NCBI GenBank assembly: GCA_018384735.1
Contig: JAHAXB010000016.1
Location: forward strand, 62,001-126,000
Length of the DNA: 64,000 nucleotides
From: Eubacteriales bacterium
GTDB taxonomy: Bacteria; Bacillota; Clostridia; Christensenellales; UBA1242
Direction: 5' to 3'
The translations under genes were made by a program, and so were the position numbers. This document shows, one piece after another, positions 7,817 through 16,796 of the stretch. The stretch's first letter is position 1; each line of letters starts with the position of its first letter. The notes beneath the pieces were generated by a model that saw nothing but the letters and a program-made list of their open reading frames with translations, did not search any database and was not told the origin of the DNA.

Positions 7817-9898
7817 TTACGCTTTTTTCGCGCGTTCACCAATAATTTTTTCCGCAACATTCTTTGGTACTTCATCGTAGTGGTCGAAGACCATATCAAA
7901 GGTACCACGACCTTGGGTCAACGAACGCAAGTCAGTTGCATAACCGAACAATTCGGACAACGGTACCAACGCATTGATGATTTGAGTGCCTTGACGGCTG
8001 TCCATACCTTGTAATTGACCACGGCGCGAAGAAATGTTACCCATAACATCACCCAAGTAGTCTTCCGGAGTTTCAATCACCATTTTCATGATTGGTTCCA
8101 ACAATACCGGGTTAGCTGCGCGCGCACCATCCTTGAAAGCGATTGAACCCGCGGCCTTAAACGCCATTTCCGAACTATCAACTTCGTGGTAAGAACCATC
8201 ATAGACGGTAACTTTGAAGTCCACAGTTTCGTAACCAGCTAAGACACCAGAGCGTTTTGCTTCTTCAATACCTTTGTTAATTGCTGGAATGTATTCCTTC
8301 GGAATTGAACCACCAACCGTCTTATCTTCAAAGACGTAACCTTTACCGGTCGGCAACGGTTCCATAATAATCTTACAATGACCATATTGACCATGACCAC
8401 CAGATTGCTTAATGTATTTACCTTCAACATCAACACGTTTACGGATGGTTTCACGATAAGCAACTTGCGGTTTACCCACGTTAACGTCAACTTTAAATTC
8501 ACGACGCAAACGGTCAACCATAATTTCCAAGTGCAATTCGCCCATACCAGCAATAATGGTTTGTGCAGTTTCCGGATCAGTGAAAGTTTTGAAAGTCGGG
8601 TCTTCTTGTGACAATTTAACCAAAGCTGCGACCATCTTATCTTGCATTTGTTTGTTAGCCGGTTCAATCGCGTTTTGGATAACTGGTTCCGCGAAGTTCA
8701 TACTTTCCAACAAAATCGGGTTCTTTTCGTCGCAAAGCGTATCACCCGTTGTCGTATCTTTCAAACCAACGATAGCGCCGATATCACCAGCGACCAATTC
8801 ATCAATTTCTTTACGTTGGTTAGCGTACATTTGCACAATACGACCAACACGTTCTTTTTTATCTTTGGTACTGTTATAAACATAACTACCCGCGGTTAAT
8901 TTACCACTGTAAACACGGAAGAAGCACAAGTTACCAACAAACGGGTCTGCAGCAATCTTAAACGCCAAACCAGCAAATGGTTCATCATCACTACTCTTAC
9001 GTTCAACCAATTCTTCTTCACCAGGACGGTTACCTTTAATAGCTGGAACATCAACTGGACTTGGCAAGTAGTCAACGATTGCATCCAACAATAATTGAAC
9101 ACCTTTGTTTTTGAACGAAGAACCGCACAAAACTGGGGTAAATTTCAACGAAATGGTACCTTTACGCAAACCAGCACGAATTTCGGCTTCGGTAAATTCT
9201 TCACCAGCGAAGAACTTTTCCATCAAAGCATCATCGGTTTCTGCAACAGCTTCAATCATTTGCGCACGGTATTTCTTAGCTTCTTCCAACATATCAGCTG
9301 GAATTTCTTCAACTTTCATATCCGTACCCATATCATTGGTATAGATGGTTGCTTTCATGGTAACTAAGTCGATAATACCGTGGAAGTCTTTTTCCGCACC
9401 AATTGGTAATTGAATCGGCACTGGGTTAGCGTGCAAGCGGTCACGCATAGTTTGTACTGCGCGTAAGAAATTCGCATCGTCACGGTCCATCTTATTGATA
9501 TAAGCAATTCTTGGAACATGATATTTGTTCGCTTGGCTCCAAACTTTTTCTGATTGTGGTTGAACACCAGCACGGGCGCAGAAGACCGCCACACTGCCGT
9601 CCAAAACTTTCAATGAACGTTCAACCTCAACGGTAAAGTCCACGTGACCGGGCGTGTCGATAATGTTAATGCGGTGATCTTTCCACATAACGGTAACGCA
9701 AGCCGAGGTAATCGTGATACCACGTTCTTGTTCTTGGACCATCCAGTCGGTGGTAGCCGCGCCATCGTGAACTTCACCGATTTTGTGCGTCATACCGGTG
9801 TAATACAAAATACGTTCGGTGGTGGTAGTTTTACCAGCATCAATGTGCGCCATAATACCGATATTACGATAGTCCCTTAAGTCTGTTGTTCTTGCCAT
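7817..9898 (-). CDS. fusA: translation elongation factor G
   Basis: EF-G is the GTPase that drives tRNA-mRNA translocation on the ribosome. At 693 residues it is full length. The P-loop AHIDAGKTT lies at residues 17-25, followed by RGITI (switch II region), DTPGHVDFT (G3) and NKMD (G4). The four following domains are present through the C-terminal GERAKKA. It has a Shine-Dalgarno site (AAGGGG) and closes the rpsL-rpsG-fusA string operon; tuf does not follow. Confidence 0.98.
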   Translation of the reverse strand: MARTTDLRDYRNIGIMAHIDAGKTTTTERILYYTGMTHKIGEVHDGAATTDWMVQEQERGITITSACVTVMWKDHRINIIDTPGHVDFTVEVERSLKVLDGSVAVFCARAGVQPQSEKVWSQANKYHVPRIAYINKMDRDDANFLRAVQTMRDRLHANPVPIQLPIGAEKDFHGIIDLVTMKATIYTNDMGTDMKVEEIPADMLEEAKKYRAQMIEAVAETDDALMEKFFAGEEFTEAEIRAGLRKGTISLKFTPVLCGSSFKNKGVQLLLDAIVDYLPSPVDVPAIKGNRPGEEELVERKSSDDEPFAGLAFKIAADPFVGNLCFFRVYSGKLTAGSYVYNSTKDKKERVGRIVQMYANQRKEIDELVAGDIGAIVGLKDTTTGDTLCDEKNPILLESMNFAEPVIQNAIEPANKQMQDKMVAALVKLSQEDPTFKTFTDPETAQTIIAGMGELHLEIMVDRLRREFKVDVNVGKPQVAYRETIRKRVDVEGKYIKQSGGHGQYGHCKIIMEPLPTGKGYVFEDKTVGGSIPKEYIPAINKGIEEAKRSGVLAGYETVDFKVTVYDGSYHEVDSSEMAFKAAGSIAFKDGARAANPVLLEPIMKMVIETPEDYLGDVMGNISSRRGQLQGMDSRQGTQIINALVPLSELFGYATDLRSLTQGRGTFDMVFDHYDEVPKNVAEKIIGERAKKA

Positions 9899-9946
9899 AA
9901 TTTAATTTTTCCCCTTTATGTTGTAAATAAAAATTTAACAGCCAAA

Positions 9947-9970
9947 CGCGTCGGTAGATTAACCGACGCG
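9947..9970 (-). other. strong hairpin between rpsG and fusA
   Basis: A 9-bp perfect stem CGCGTCGGT/ACCGACGCG with a 6-base loop. On the minus strand it is followed by TTTGGCTG rather than a pure T run, so it could be a weak terminator, processing site or attenuator that sets the fusA level relative to rpsG. Confidence 0.5.
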
Positions 9971-9985
9971 CGCTTTTGATTTAGC

Positions 9986-10456
9986 TTACCATTTATAATG
10001 TGCAAATGCTTTGTTTGCTTCCGCCATACGGTGCATTTCTTCTTTCTTTTTGAAAGCGCCACCAGTTTGGTTGTAAGCATCCAACAATTCAGCAGTCAAG
10101 CATGCTTCCATACCACGTTCACTACGTTTACGCGCCGCATCAACCAACCAACGAATCGCCAAAGTTTGACGACGAGCTGGACGAACTTCGCATGGAACTT
10201 GGTAGTTACTACCACCCACACGACGAGCTTTGGTTTCCAAGACCGGCATAACATTTTCCAATGCTTGGTTAAAAGCGGTCATTGGTTCCACGTTAGTTTT
10301 CTTTTGCAAACCTTGCAAAGCATTGTAAACGATCTCTTGGGCGATACCCTTTTTACCGTCTACCATGACTTGGTTAATCAATTTAGTGATTACCGTTGAT
10401 TTGTAAATTGGATCGGGTAAAACTTCCCGAGGTGTAATTCCACTACGTCTAGGCAT
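9986..10456 (-). CDS. rpsG: 30S ribosomal protein S7
   Basis: S7 nucleates assembly of the 30S head by binding 16S rRNA. The 156-residue length and motifs ([39 protein letters not shown] at the end) are typical. It has a strong GAGGGGGAAG ribosome site inside the end of rpsL; the ATG shares its A with the rpsL TAA stop, implying coupled translation. Confidence 0.98.
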   Translation of the reverse strand: MPRRSGITPREVLPDPIYKSTVITKLINQVMVDGKKGIAQEIVYNALQGLQKKTNVEPMTAFNQALENVMPVLETKARRVGGSNYQVPCEVRPARRQTLAIRWLVDAARKRSERGMEACLTAELLDAYNQTGGAFKKKEEMHRMAEANKAFAHYKW

Positions 10457-10830
10457 TATTTCTTCCCCCTCTTAGCGCCATATTTAGAGCGACCTTGGTT
10501 ACGTTTTGCAACACCAGCGCAGTCCAAAGCACCACGCACGATGTGATAACGTACACCTGGTAAATCTTTAACTTTACCACCGCGTACCAAAACCACGCTG
10601 TGTTCTTGTAAATTGTGGCCTTCACCACCGATGTAGCAAGTACCTTCTTGCTTGTTTGACAAACGTACACGCGCAACTTTACGCAATGCAGAGTTTGGCT
10701 TTTTGGGCGTAGTTGTCTTTACTTGCAAGCAGGTTCCGCGTTTTTGGGGATTTTGTTCCAAAATCGGAGCTTTGCTTTTGCTCTTAGACTGTTTACGTCC
10801 TTTTTTGATTAACTGGTTAATCGTAGGCAT
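10456..10830 (-). CDS. rpsL: 30S ribosomal protein S12
   Basis: S12 lies at the decoding centre and controls accuracy. The protein is 124 residues with the conserved [12 protein letters not shown] loop (40-51) and [13 protein letters not shown] (84-96). D89 in KDLPG is the residue modified by RimO, which is encoded in this window. It leads the rpsL-rpsG-fusA operon from a consensus promoter with a leader of about 25-30 bases and a long GGAGAAGGGAG ribosome site. Confidence 0.98.
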   Translation of the reverse strand: MPTINQLIKKGRKQSKSKSKAPILEQNPQKRGTCLQVKTTTPKKPNSALRKVARVRLSNKQEGTCYIGGEGHNLQEHSVVLVRGGKVKDLPGVRYHIVRGALDCAGVAKRNQGRSKYGAKRGKK

Positions 10831-10863
10831 ACTTTCTCCCTTCTCCTAAATGTTATAAAGACT

Positions 10864-10892
10864 ATTTTAACTTTTTTATAAAAACTTGTCAA
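10864..10892 (-). promoter_or_regulatory. promoter of the rpsL-rpsG-fusA operon
   Basis: Minus strand TTGACA (10887-10892), 17 bases, TAAAAT (10864-10869). This strong promoter is leadered, with a Shine-Dalgarno site downstream, in contrast to the leaderless promoters nearby. Confidence 0.75.
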
Positions 10893-10931
10893 TGTAGTTT
10901 TTTGATTTATTTAATTGTCGAAATTTATCAA

Positions 10932-11216
10932 TTAACGGTTAATTTCTAAACCGCGTTGTGCCATCACATCTTGTTCTACCGCGGTCGCCAATTCATCAAC
11001 CTTAAAGTTACTAAAATTCAAATGTCCCAAGGTAATATTTTTTTCGGCCGAATTGATAATTCCTTTGCTCAATAAATCTTCCAAGATTTTTTTGCAAGGA
11101 TGCAATTGGGTTTCCGGCTTCATGTTCAATGTTTCCCCAACCACATTACCATTCGCGTGCAACCCAACAAATCCTCGCGCACTACTCTTTGTTTGCACTT
11201 CTTTTTCTGTCCTCAT
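10932..11216 (-). CDS. small hypothetical protein opposite a HicB-like gene
   Basis: A 94-residue soluble protein (MRTEKEVQTKSSARGFVGLH). The middle (HPCKKILEDLLSKGIINSAEK) looks helical. No family recognised. The ATG lies six bases after a TATAAT box, so its mRNA should be leaderless. It is divergent from the HicB-like gene and shares a -35 region with it, so the two are probably co-controlled. Confidence 0.6.
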   Translation of the reverse strand: MRTEKEVQTKSSARGFVGLHANGNVVGETLNMKPETQLHPCKKILEDLLSKGIINSAEKNITLGHLNFSNFKVDELATAVEQDVMAQRGLEINR

Positions 11217-11222
11217 GCTTGC

Positions 11223-11272
11223 ATTATACCATAAAATAATCTTTTGACAAGTAGCAATTTTTTGCCTATCAT
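11223..11272. promoter_or_regulatory. divergent leaderless promoters sharing one -35 element
   Basis: The sequence TTGACAA serves both directions. Plus: TTGACA (11244-11249), 17 bases, TATCAT (11267-11272), six bases to ATG. Minus: TTGTCA (11245-11250), 16 bases, TATAAT (11223-11228), six bases to ATG. The two -35 hexamers overlap by five bases. Confidence 0.7.
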
Positions 11273-11278
11273 TATTAC

Positions 11279-11545
11279 ATGAGGTTTACCTACCCGATGG
11301 TATTCATTTTTAATGAGGACGAAAACGTTTATAACGGCTACATCCCTGACTTAACTTTATATTGCGAAGGTGAAACTCTGGAAGCGGTTTACGCTTGCGC
11401 CGAAGAATTGATTAAGTATTATTTTAAATTAGCAACAAAATATGATACTGAAATTACTCCTCCATCAACTTTGGAAGAAATCAGCCAAAAATGGACGGGT
11501 TATAAAGTTTCGTTAATTACCGCCGATGTCGCGGATAAGAAATAA
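11279..11545 (+). CDS. HicB-like antitoxin-fold protein without a HicA partner
   Basis: An 88-residue protein with the HicB signature: YPMVFIFNEDENVYNGYIPDLTLYCEGETLEAV followed by an amphipathic helix (ACAEELIKYYFKLA) and a PPS segment. This is the partial RNase H fold of HicB antitoxins. A DNA-binding C-terminus is not evident, and no HicA toxin (about 60 residues, conserved His) lies next to it. It has a leaderless promoter and a good terminator. The divergent 94-residue gene is the only close neighbour. Confidence 0.7.
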   Translation: MRFTYPMVFIFNEDENVYNGYIPDLTLYCEGETLEAVYACAEELIKYYFKLATKYDTEITPPSTLEEISQKWTGYKVSLITADVADKK

Positions 11546-11552
11546 TTTACGG

Positions 11553-11575
11553 ACGGCCACCGGCCGTTTTTATTT
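11553..11575 (+). terminator. intrinsic terminator of the HicB-like gene
   Basis: Stem ACGGCC/GGCCGT with a 3-base loop, followed by TTTTATTT. Confidence 0.8.
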
Positions 11576-11583
11576 GCACTAAT

Positions 11584-11612
11584 TTCACTCTTCACTCTTT
11601 CATTCTTCACTA
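11584..11612. repeat. heptamer array (TTCACTC and TTCATT types mixed)
   Basis: TTCACTC-TTCACTC-TTTCATT-C-TTCACTA, a degenerate run immediately after the TAG stop of the cassette relic on the minus strand. Confidence 0.65.
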
Positions 11613-11614
11613 AT

Positions 11615-11760
11615 CTATCTGCTACTTACCCCATTTGCTAGGTTAACACTTACTCCTACAGTATAATCTTTTTTGCTTCCATTCGGTATTTCTTCAGAGT
11701 CAATTTTCAAAAAACAAGACTTTTGCGGCAATGATTATCCCCACGACTAGGATGAACGCT
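11615..11760 (-). pseudogene. relic of a glycine-rich cassette, copy 3
   Basis: The 36 bases at 11725-11760 are identical to the 5' end of copies 1 and 2 and encode AFILVVGIIIAA. The frame upstream, VRKS, matches VRKK of copy 2. Shortly after, the reading frame shifts; a second frame then reads KIDSEEIPNGSKKDYTVGVS and ends at TAG (11615-11617), flush against a heptamer array. The whole middle is missing, so this is a deletion remnant. A TTG codon overlapping the TGA of the preceding gene is the only candidate start. Confidence 0.6.
11725..11760 (-). repeat. 36-base cassette 5' end, copy 3
   Basis: Identical over all 36 bases to 4306-4341 and 27905-27940. Confidence 0.85.
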
Positions 11761-11773
11761 GACTTTCTAACAA

Positions 11774-12682
11774 TCAATTTCCCGCCGGGCAACCAAAGAA
11801 CGCGTATGGATCTTTAGTGACAGACGTTGGAATGTTGATATTGGTCAAATTTTGGCAACCCGCGAAAGCCATGGAACCGATATGCGTCAAAGTATCCGGC
11901 AAAACCACGGTAGTTAAATTGGTACAACCGCAGAAGACACCAACACCAATTTCCGCTACGCCGCTTTCAATCTCAACCGAAGTTATATCAGTACGGTTAT
12001 AAAATACCGGGCCATCAAGTTTTACCGCTTTACCTTTGTAGGTGCCGGGAATTACCACATTTCCCGTGCCGTTATAAGCGCGCAAGACATATGATGCGCC
12101 GTCTGCCGATAATTCAAATTCAACCGTCCATTTGGCATATAAGGTTACATTGCCTTTAACCGCCTTGTTGAAATCAAATTTCTTGGTATAGTCCGCATCC
12201 TCATACCAACCAAAAAACACATATTCATCCCAACCGGGGGCGTCGGTTGGTTCTTTTACTTTCTTACCGTCAATAACGTATTGCGTTGCTACCTCACTAC
12301 CGCCGCAACCGTCGAAGGTTACCGTCCAAATAATATCTTTCCATTTTGCATACAACATGATATCGCTGTTAATTGGAGTATTAAAATCAAACGCTCGACT
12401 GTCATCCGAACCGACATACCAATACAAAAATTCACTGCCATCAAAAGTCGGATTTTTGGGTTTAGTTACGGTACCGCCCGCACTGACTGTTTCATCGTTC
12501 ACGGCACTGCCACCACATGAATCAAAATGCACGGTATAATAACTTTCGGCACTATTCTTATTGGCGACACCAGCATCCGCCTTGCCGCGATTACGCCAAA
12601 AGAACACCAAACCGACCACGGCATAAACGGTCACCGACACTAACACAAAAACCGATACCAGCAACCAAACTTTCTTTTTCAT
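11774..12682 (-). CDS. surface protein with two InlB/Listeria-Bacteroides repeats and a BspA-like leucine-rich region
   Basis: Residues 1-30 form an N-terminal signal-anchor (KVWLLVSVFVLVSVTVYAVVGLVFF). Two repeats of about 70 residues follow, each with the FD-CGGS ... FDFN ... LYAKW pattern of InlB B-repeats. Residues from about 200 are LRR_5 (BspA-like): GVAEIGVGVFCGCTNLTTVVLPDTLTHIG. The LRR part is short and ends abruptly at CPAGN, right where a cassette relic begins, so the gene may be 3'-truncated. It has an AAAGGAGG ribosome site. It is probably extracellular and membrane anchored. Confidence 0.8.
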   Translation of the reverse strand: MKKKVWLLVSVFVLVSVTVYAVVGLVFFWRNRGKADAGVANKNSAESYYTVHFDSCGGSAVNDETVSAGGTVTKPKNPTFDGSEFLYWYVGSDDSRAFDFNTPINSDIMLYAKWKDIIWTVTFDGCGGSEVATQYVIDGKKVKEPTDAPGWDEYVFFGWYEDADYTKKFDFNKAVKGNVTLYAKWTVEFELSADGASYVLRAYNGTGNVVIPGTYKGKAVKLDGPVFYNRTDITSVEIESGVAEIGVGVFCGCTNLTTVVLPDTLTHIGSMAFAGCQNLTNINIPTSVTKDPYAFFGCPAGN

Positions 12683-12748
12683 GTTTATGCCTCCTTTTCT
12701 TCACCGACATTATAACACATTTTCCGCAAATTTAAAAACAAACAAAAC

Positions 12749-14938
12749 TTAGCACCGTGATGCATGGCAGGAGAAGTATATCAACTGATATTCTTTAGCA
12801 AGTTCGTGTAAGAACGCTTTGGCGGCGGCGACCTTGTTTTCATCCAAGTTAATCAACGGGTCGTCCAATACAATGAAGGGTTTTTCCTGACTGTATAACG
12901 CGTCAATCAAAGCGAAGCGCAAACTTAAATCGATGGCATTTTGGTAACCCCGACTGTAATGTTCAACATCGCGTAGTTGCCCGTACTCTTCAAATTTGAC
13001 ATTAAAATCAGTATCTAAATTCAGGTTGTCATAATCGTGATTGGTAATCATGCGCAGGTATTTTTGCAAGCCGGTTTTCATGGGCGCCAAAAACTTCGTA
13101 GTCAAACTTTCGTTGGCCGCTTGTAAAAATTTTTGTGCAGACTTGACAGCGTTTAACTCCATAGTTAATTTTTGCCGTTCGTTTTGCAGGTTGACCTTTT
13201 CCATACGGCGTGCATCCAGTTCCAGCATTTCATTTTGTAGCGCTTCAATCTTTGCACAAAGTTGGGTATTACGAGCGTTGCAAGCGTCAATTTGGCTTTG
13301 CAAAGTTTTTTCCCTGTTTTGCAGTTCGTGGATATCAACCGTCACCGTCGCTTCATTCAAGTTGAAATTTTTGGCGATTTTGAACTGCTCCACGGCTTGC
13401 ATCTCCGCGGTCAGTTGTGTTTGCAAATTAGCCAACTCAATCACGGTTTGTTTTAATGCCACCAATTTGTCCACGGCGGTTGGTTCATTCAAATTAAAGC
13501 GCGCCAAGTAAGCTGCCAACTTGTCTTGTTCCGCGGTCAAACTAGCCGTCAAGGCACCGGTCTGTTGCTGGTTCCATGCTTGTTGCGCTTGTAGGTTTTG
13601 GTATTCGCGTAAGTTACTGTCCACGCGGTTAATCGCCGCCAAATAATCGGTCGTGGCTTCGTATTGCCTTAAAAACTCTACGACATGTTTTGGTAACGGA
13701 GTTTCAGCACCTCTACGTGGCGCCACGGTCAAAGCCACAGCCCCCAACACCAAAACTCCACCTGCGACCATTAAAACGACCGCAACCGCAGTTTGCACAG
13801 ATAACAACAACGCGCCGGCTAACACGCACACCAACGCCAAACCAAACAGTCCCCAACGCCACCACGGGGTTTTACCGCCCCTGCGTTGAACATTGCAGCA
13901 ACGCAAGACATCATTGTAGACCGCCTGTACCGCAGCCGCCGTCGGAATTTTACCACCAAAATATTGCTCCAACGCTTGGCGACGCGTACGCACATAATCC
14001 GCGTTACCGTTGATTTGCATCGCGTTAGTTTTCGCGCTGATATTCTTTTCCAACGCTAAATAACTATCAATTTCGGTCACGCTGGTTTGCTGACCATTTA
14101 AGACCGACTGGCACGCTTGAATTTGGTTCTGCGTAGCGGTAACCTTGCGGTTTAACTCGGCAAACATCTCTTGTCCTGCGCGTTTTTCTTGCAATTTACC
14201 GTAGTCTTGAATTTGGTTACGCACTTGGGTTTGTTGTGCTAACAAGTCACACCGACTGGCATTTTCCAGTTCAATTTGTTTTTGCAAATCGTCAATGGCG
14301 TGTCCATGATTTTCCAGTTCGTGAATGCGTGCTTCAACATCGTCCAGTTGGGTCGCCAAGTTTTCCAAGGCACCGGTGTGCTGATGATTGGATAGACCCA
14401 CCCGCTTTTTGTCCAAACGTTTCAACGCGGCTTCACAGTTATAATCCTGGGTTGCACCCTGAATCATGTGGTTTAATTTCTGTGCCAAACTTTCGTTAAA
14501 ATTCGACGTCAAAGCTTTTTGCGGAATGTAGGAACTGCGTTCAAACGCCTCCGCATCTAAGCCGAATAACTCCTCGCCCACATTTTGGGTAAAGTCCTGA
14601 CACTTTTTGTTGGTTTTGGCATCGAACAAGTTGAAGGTATCTTCCGCTTGTTTTTTACCAAAGAAACGCTCAATTTTGTATTGCTTACCTTGCACCGCAA
14701 AAACCAAGTTACCGCCAAAGTTACCACCCTGCCATGGTTGGTACTTTTTGCGTTCGTTTTCGTCCAAAGCTTTTTTGGTGGTTACCGGCAAGCCGTAAAA
14801 CATGGCTTTAATGAAAGTTGCAAAAGTACTTTTGCCCCAACCGTTTTCCGCCTGTAAATTATTTAAGCCATCGGTAAAGTTGTAATCAAAGTTATGCAGT
14901 TTACCAAAGTTTTCGATGTGACACTGAATTAACTTCAT
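12749..14938 (-). CDS. SbcC/YhaN-like AAA ATPase, membrane-associated
   Basis: A Rad50/SbcC-type ATPase of 729 residues. The N-terminal ATPase lobe (MKLIQCHIENFGKL) has Walker A in variant form (NGWGKST, residues 32-38). Two long coiled-coil regions flank a hydrophobic double segment around residues 355-405 (WWRWGLFGLALVCVLAGALL...), as in YhaN proteins. The C-terminal lobe has Walker B (FIVLDDPLINLDENK). It should pair with the nuclease encoded immediately upstream; the stop and start codons abut. A role in DNA end processing is inferred. It is shorter than SbcC (about 1,000 residues), which favours YhaN. Confidence 0.85.
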   Translation of the reverse strand: MKLIQCHIENFGKLHNFDYNFTDGLNNLQAENGWGKSTFATFIKAMFYGLPVTTKKALDENERKKYQPWQGGNFGGNLVFAVQGKQYKIERFFGKKQAEDTFNLFDAKTNKKCQDFTQNVGEELFGLDAEAFERSSYIPQKALTSNFNESLAQKLNHMIQGATQDYNCEAALKRLDKKRVGLSNHQHTGALENLATQLDDVEARIHELENHGHAIDDLQKQIELENASRCDLLAQQTQVRNQIQDYGKLQEKRAGQEMFAELNRKVTATQNQIQACQSVLNGQQTSVTEIDSYLALEKNISAKTNAMQINGNADYVRTRRQALEQYFGGKIPTAAAVQAVYNDVLRCCNVQRRGGKTPWWRWGLFGLALVCVLAGALLLSVQTAVAVVLMVAGGVLVLGAVALTVAPRRGAETPLPKHVVEFLRQYEATTDYLAAINRVDSNLREYQNLQAQQAWNQQQTGALTASLTAEQDKLAAYLARFNLNEPTAVDKLVALKQTVIELANLQTQLTAEMQAVEQFKIAKNFNLNEATVTVDIHELQNREKTLQSQIDACNARNTQLCAKIEALQNEMLELDARRMEKVNLQNERQKLTMELNAVKSAQKFLQAANESLTTKFLAPMKTGLQKYLRMITNHDYDNLNLDTDFNVKFEEYGQLRDVEHYSRGYQNAIDLSLRFALIDALYSQEKPFIVLDDPLINLDENKVAAAKAFLHELAKEYQLIYFSCHASRC

Positions 14939-16012
14939 TTACAAATCCTCCCCGCCCAAAGCCCGTAAGCCCATCAAAATGGTTTGTTCTTTTTCGCTTG
15001 CGGACAATGAACTCCCCAGCACTTGGCGGATAAATTCGCCCCGCAAAGAAATGTCATTGGCTACATCTTCCGGCGTAACAGCCAGCACGGATTCGTCCTT
15101 AACCTTGGCGAAATAAAACCCACTCAGCTTTTGTTCCAACATTGCCAAATGTTTTTCCAACTGGATTTTGTATTTCCCCTGCAAAACTACTTTCAATAAA
15201 TCTTTGGTCGGATACTTTTTGGCTAACGCTACAATGTGGTCTTCCAAAGCGAACCAATCTTGGTACGGCGTAATATCCACCGGCAGTTCAATCAGCGTAC
15301 GCTTCGCAAACGGCACAAATTCGCTTTGTATGGTACCGTGGTCAATGTTCAATAACACAAATCCTTTCGCGCCACATTCATCGAAACCACGTCCTTCCAA
15401 GCAACCCGCATAGCAATACACGCCCCGCCTATCAAGTTGTCCCTGCGTGTAACTGTGCACATGTCCCAGCGCCAAATAATCAATCTGTTTGTTTTTTAAT
15501 TGGTTCAGGTAAATGGTTTCACTTTGTTTAGCAGAATTAGATTGCCCAATTTGCCCGTGCATCACCACAATGTTCAAATCATCCGGCGACAAACGCAAAG
15601 TATCATACAAAGTTTTGCGGTTAGCGTCACTCAGCACCACCCCCGTAATCTTAACCTCGGGATAACTAAAAGTTGTCCAATTTACACCAAAGATTTTCAG
15701 GTTACTTGGTACTTCGTCCAACGCTTCAATGAAGTTACTTTCATCGTGGTTACCGCTTAAATACAAAAAGTCAATTTGCGGATATTTTGTGATGGTGTTT
15801 AGCACGCGGCTTTTGGTCGAGCCGAAAACCTGTGGCGTATCAAACATATCGCCCGCAATAATAATGACCGTGACACCATGCGTGTGCGCGTAGTCCACCA
15901 TGCGTTCAAAAGTGTTCAAAATTTCTTTTTTGCGTTCTTTGGCTTGGGCTACCGACAAATTGGTTTCCATCTTACTGTCCAAGTGTAAATCCGCACAATG
16001 AATAATTTTCAT
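14939..16012 (-). CDS. SbcD/YhaO-like metallophosphoesterase (DNA nuclease subunit)
   Basis: A Mre11/SbcD-type calcineurin-like phosphoesterase of 357 residues. Metal-binding motifs in order: D8 and H10 (CADLHLD), GDMFD, GNHDE, VMHGQ and GHVHS. It is the nuclease partner of the ATPase downstream. A GGGGAG ribosome site precedes the ATG. It is probably co-transcribed with the thioesterase gene upstream from a single leaderless promoter. Confidence 0.9.
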   Translation of the reverse strand: MKIIHCADLHLDSKMETNLSVAQAKERKKEILNTFERMVDYAHTHGVTVIIIAGDMFDTPQVFGSTKSRVLNTITKYPQIDFLYLSGNHDESNFIEALDEVPSNLKIFGVNWTTFSYPEVKITGVVLSDANRKTLYDTLRLSPDDLNIVVMHGQIGQSNSAKQSETIYLNQLKNKQIDYLALGHVHSYTQGQLDRRGVYCYAGCLEGRGFDECGAKGFVLLNIDHGTIQSEFVPFAKRTLIELPVDITPYQDWFALEDHIVALAKKYPTKDLLKVVLQGKYKIQLEKHLAMLEQKLSGFYFAKVKDESVLAVTPEDVANDISLRGEFIRQVLGSSLSASEKEQTILMGLRALGGEDL

Positions 16013-16027
16013 TGGTAATCTCCCCGC

Positions 16028-16756
16028 TTACCAACGTATTGAACAGCGCAACACGTCTTGTTGGTCTTTTTTCAAAGTGTAAATGCGTTCGTGCGTTTGG
16101 TCGCTTAATTGTTGGTCAACCGCATAAATCGCCAATTTATCGCCCAAGAATGACTGGTTCAAGTAAGCCACTTGCAATTCCTTAGGTGCCATTGTGCGCC
16201 ATTCTTCCAAAGTAAAAGTGTCCAACAACAAGCGGATGTATTCCACATTGTTGGTGTGTCCCGCATAGTCAATGTTACCGGTACGAATTGTAACTGTGTC
16301 TTTTAATTTGCCCTCGCTGTCCATTTTGTCCCAGCTTAAATCATACAATGACGGCAAAACCTTAACTTGGTTACCAATCCCGACCGCATCGGTACGGCAC
16401 AAGCGTCCCGACTTAATGTCCACCGCGCAAACTTCGGTGCGCGCATACAAAGCAATTTTACCCGTTTTTTTTACGCAGACGTCCACATTCAAACGCGCCA
16501 ACGATTTCATTGAAAAGAAACATTCAATCACAATTTTATCTTGCCAACGGATGTCCTGCAAAAATTTCAAATGGTTTTTTGAAAAGACCATAATTGCGCC
16601 ATACTTACGACGCACGCTGAAACCGTCCAATTCCAACTTTGCCATGGTCGCGGTGACCGCGTCCTGAATTAAATTTAGCGCACCAATTAACGACATTCGC
16701 CCGCTGGGGTCACACGCACCTGCCCCCACCGTTTGTCGCACCTTAAACTTTTTCAT
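16028..16756 (-). CDS. acyl-ACP thioesterase
   Basis: A double hot-dog-fold thioesterase that releases fatty acids from acyl carrier protein. The 242-residue length fits the bacterial form. The signature NIDYAGHTNNVEYIRLLLDTF around residues 160-180 contains the Asp, His and Asn of the catalytic region. The ATG lies six bases after TATAAT, so a leaderless mRNA is predicted. It heads the string with the SbcD- and YhaN-like genes. Confidence 0.85.
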   Translation of the reverse strand: MKKFKVRQTVGAGACDPSGRMSLIGALNLIQDAVTATMAKLELDGFSVRRKYGAIMVFSKNHLKFLQDIRWQDKIVIECFFSMKSLARLNVDVCVKKTGKIALYARTEVCAVDIKSGRLCRTDAVGIGNQVKVLPSLYDLSWDKMDSEGKLKDTVTIRTGNIDYAGHTNNVEYIRLLLDTFTLEEWRTMAPKELQVAYLNQSFLGDKLAIYAVDQQLSDQTHERIYTLKKDQQDVLRCSIRW

Positions 16757-16762
16757 ATTTTA

Positions 16763-16786
16763 ATTATAGCCGAAAACGCGCGTCCC
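16763..16786 (-). promoter_or_regulatory. leaderless promoter of the thioesterase gene
   Basis: TATAAT (16763-16768) ends six bases before the ATG on the minus strand. The best -35 is weak (TTGGAC with an 18-base spacer). Confidence 0.5.
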
Positions 16787-16796
16787 GTCCAATCAA

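Noticed and set aside
8239-8667. 142-codon frame inside fusA
   Set aside because: Same strand, other frame of a full-length EF-G gene; basic Leu/Val/Asn-rich translation without a ribosome site.
11723-11762. Insertion-sequence terminal repeat at the 36-base triplicate
   Set aside because: It is coding sequence for a shared hydrophobic N-terminus, with no inverted partner, target duplication or transposase.
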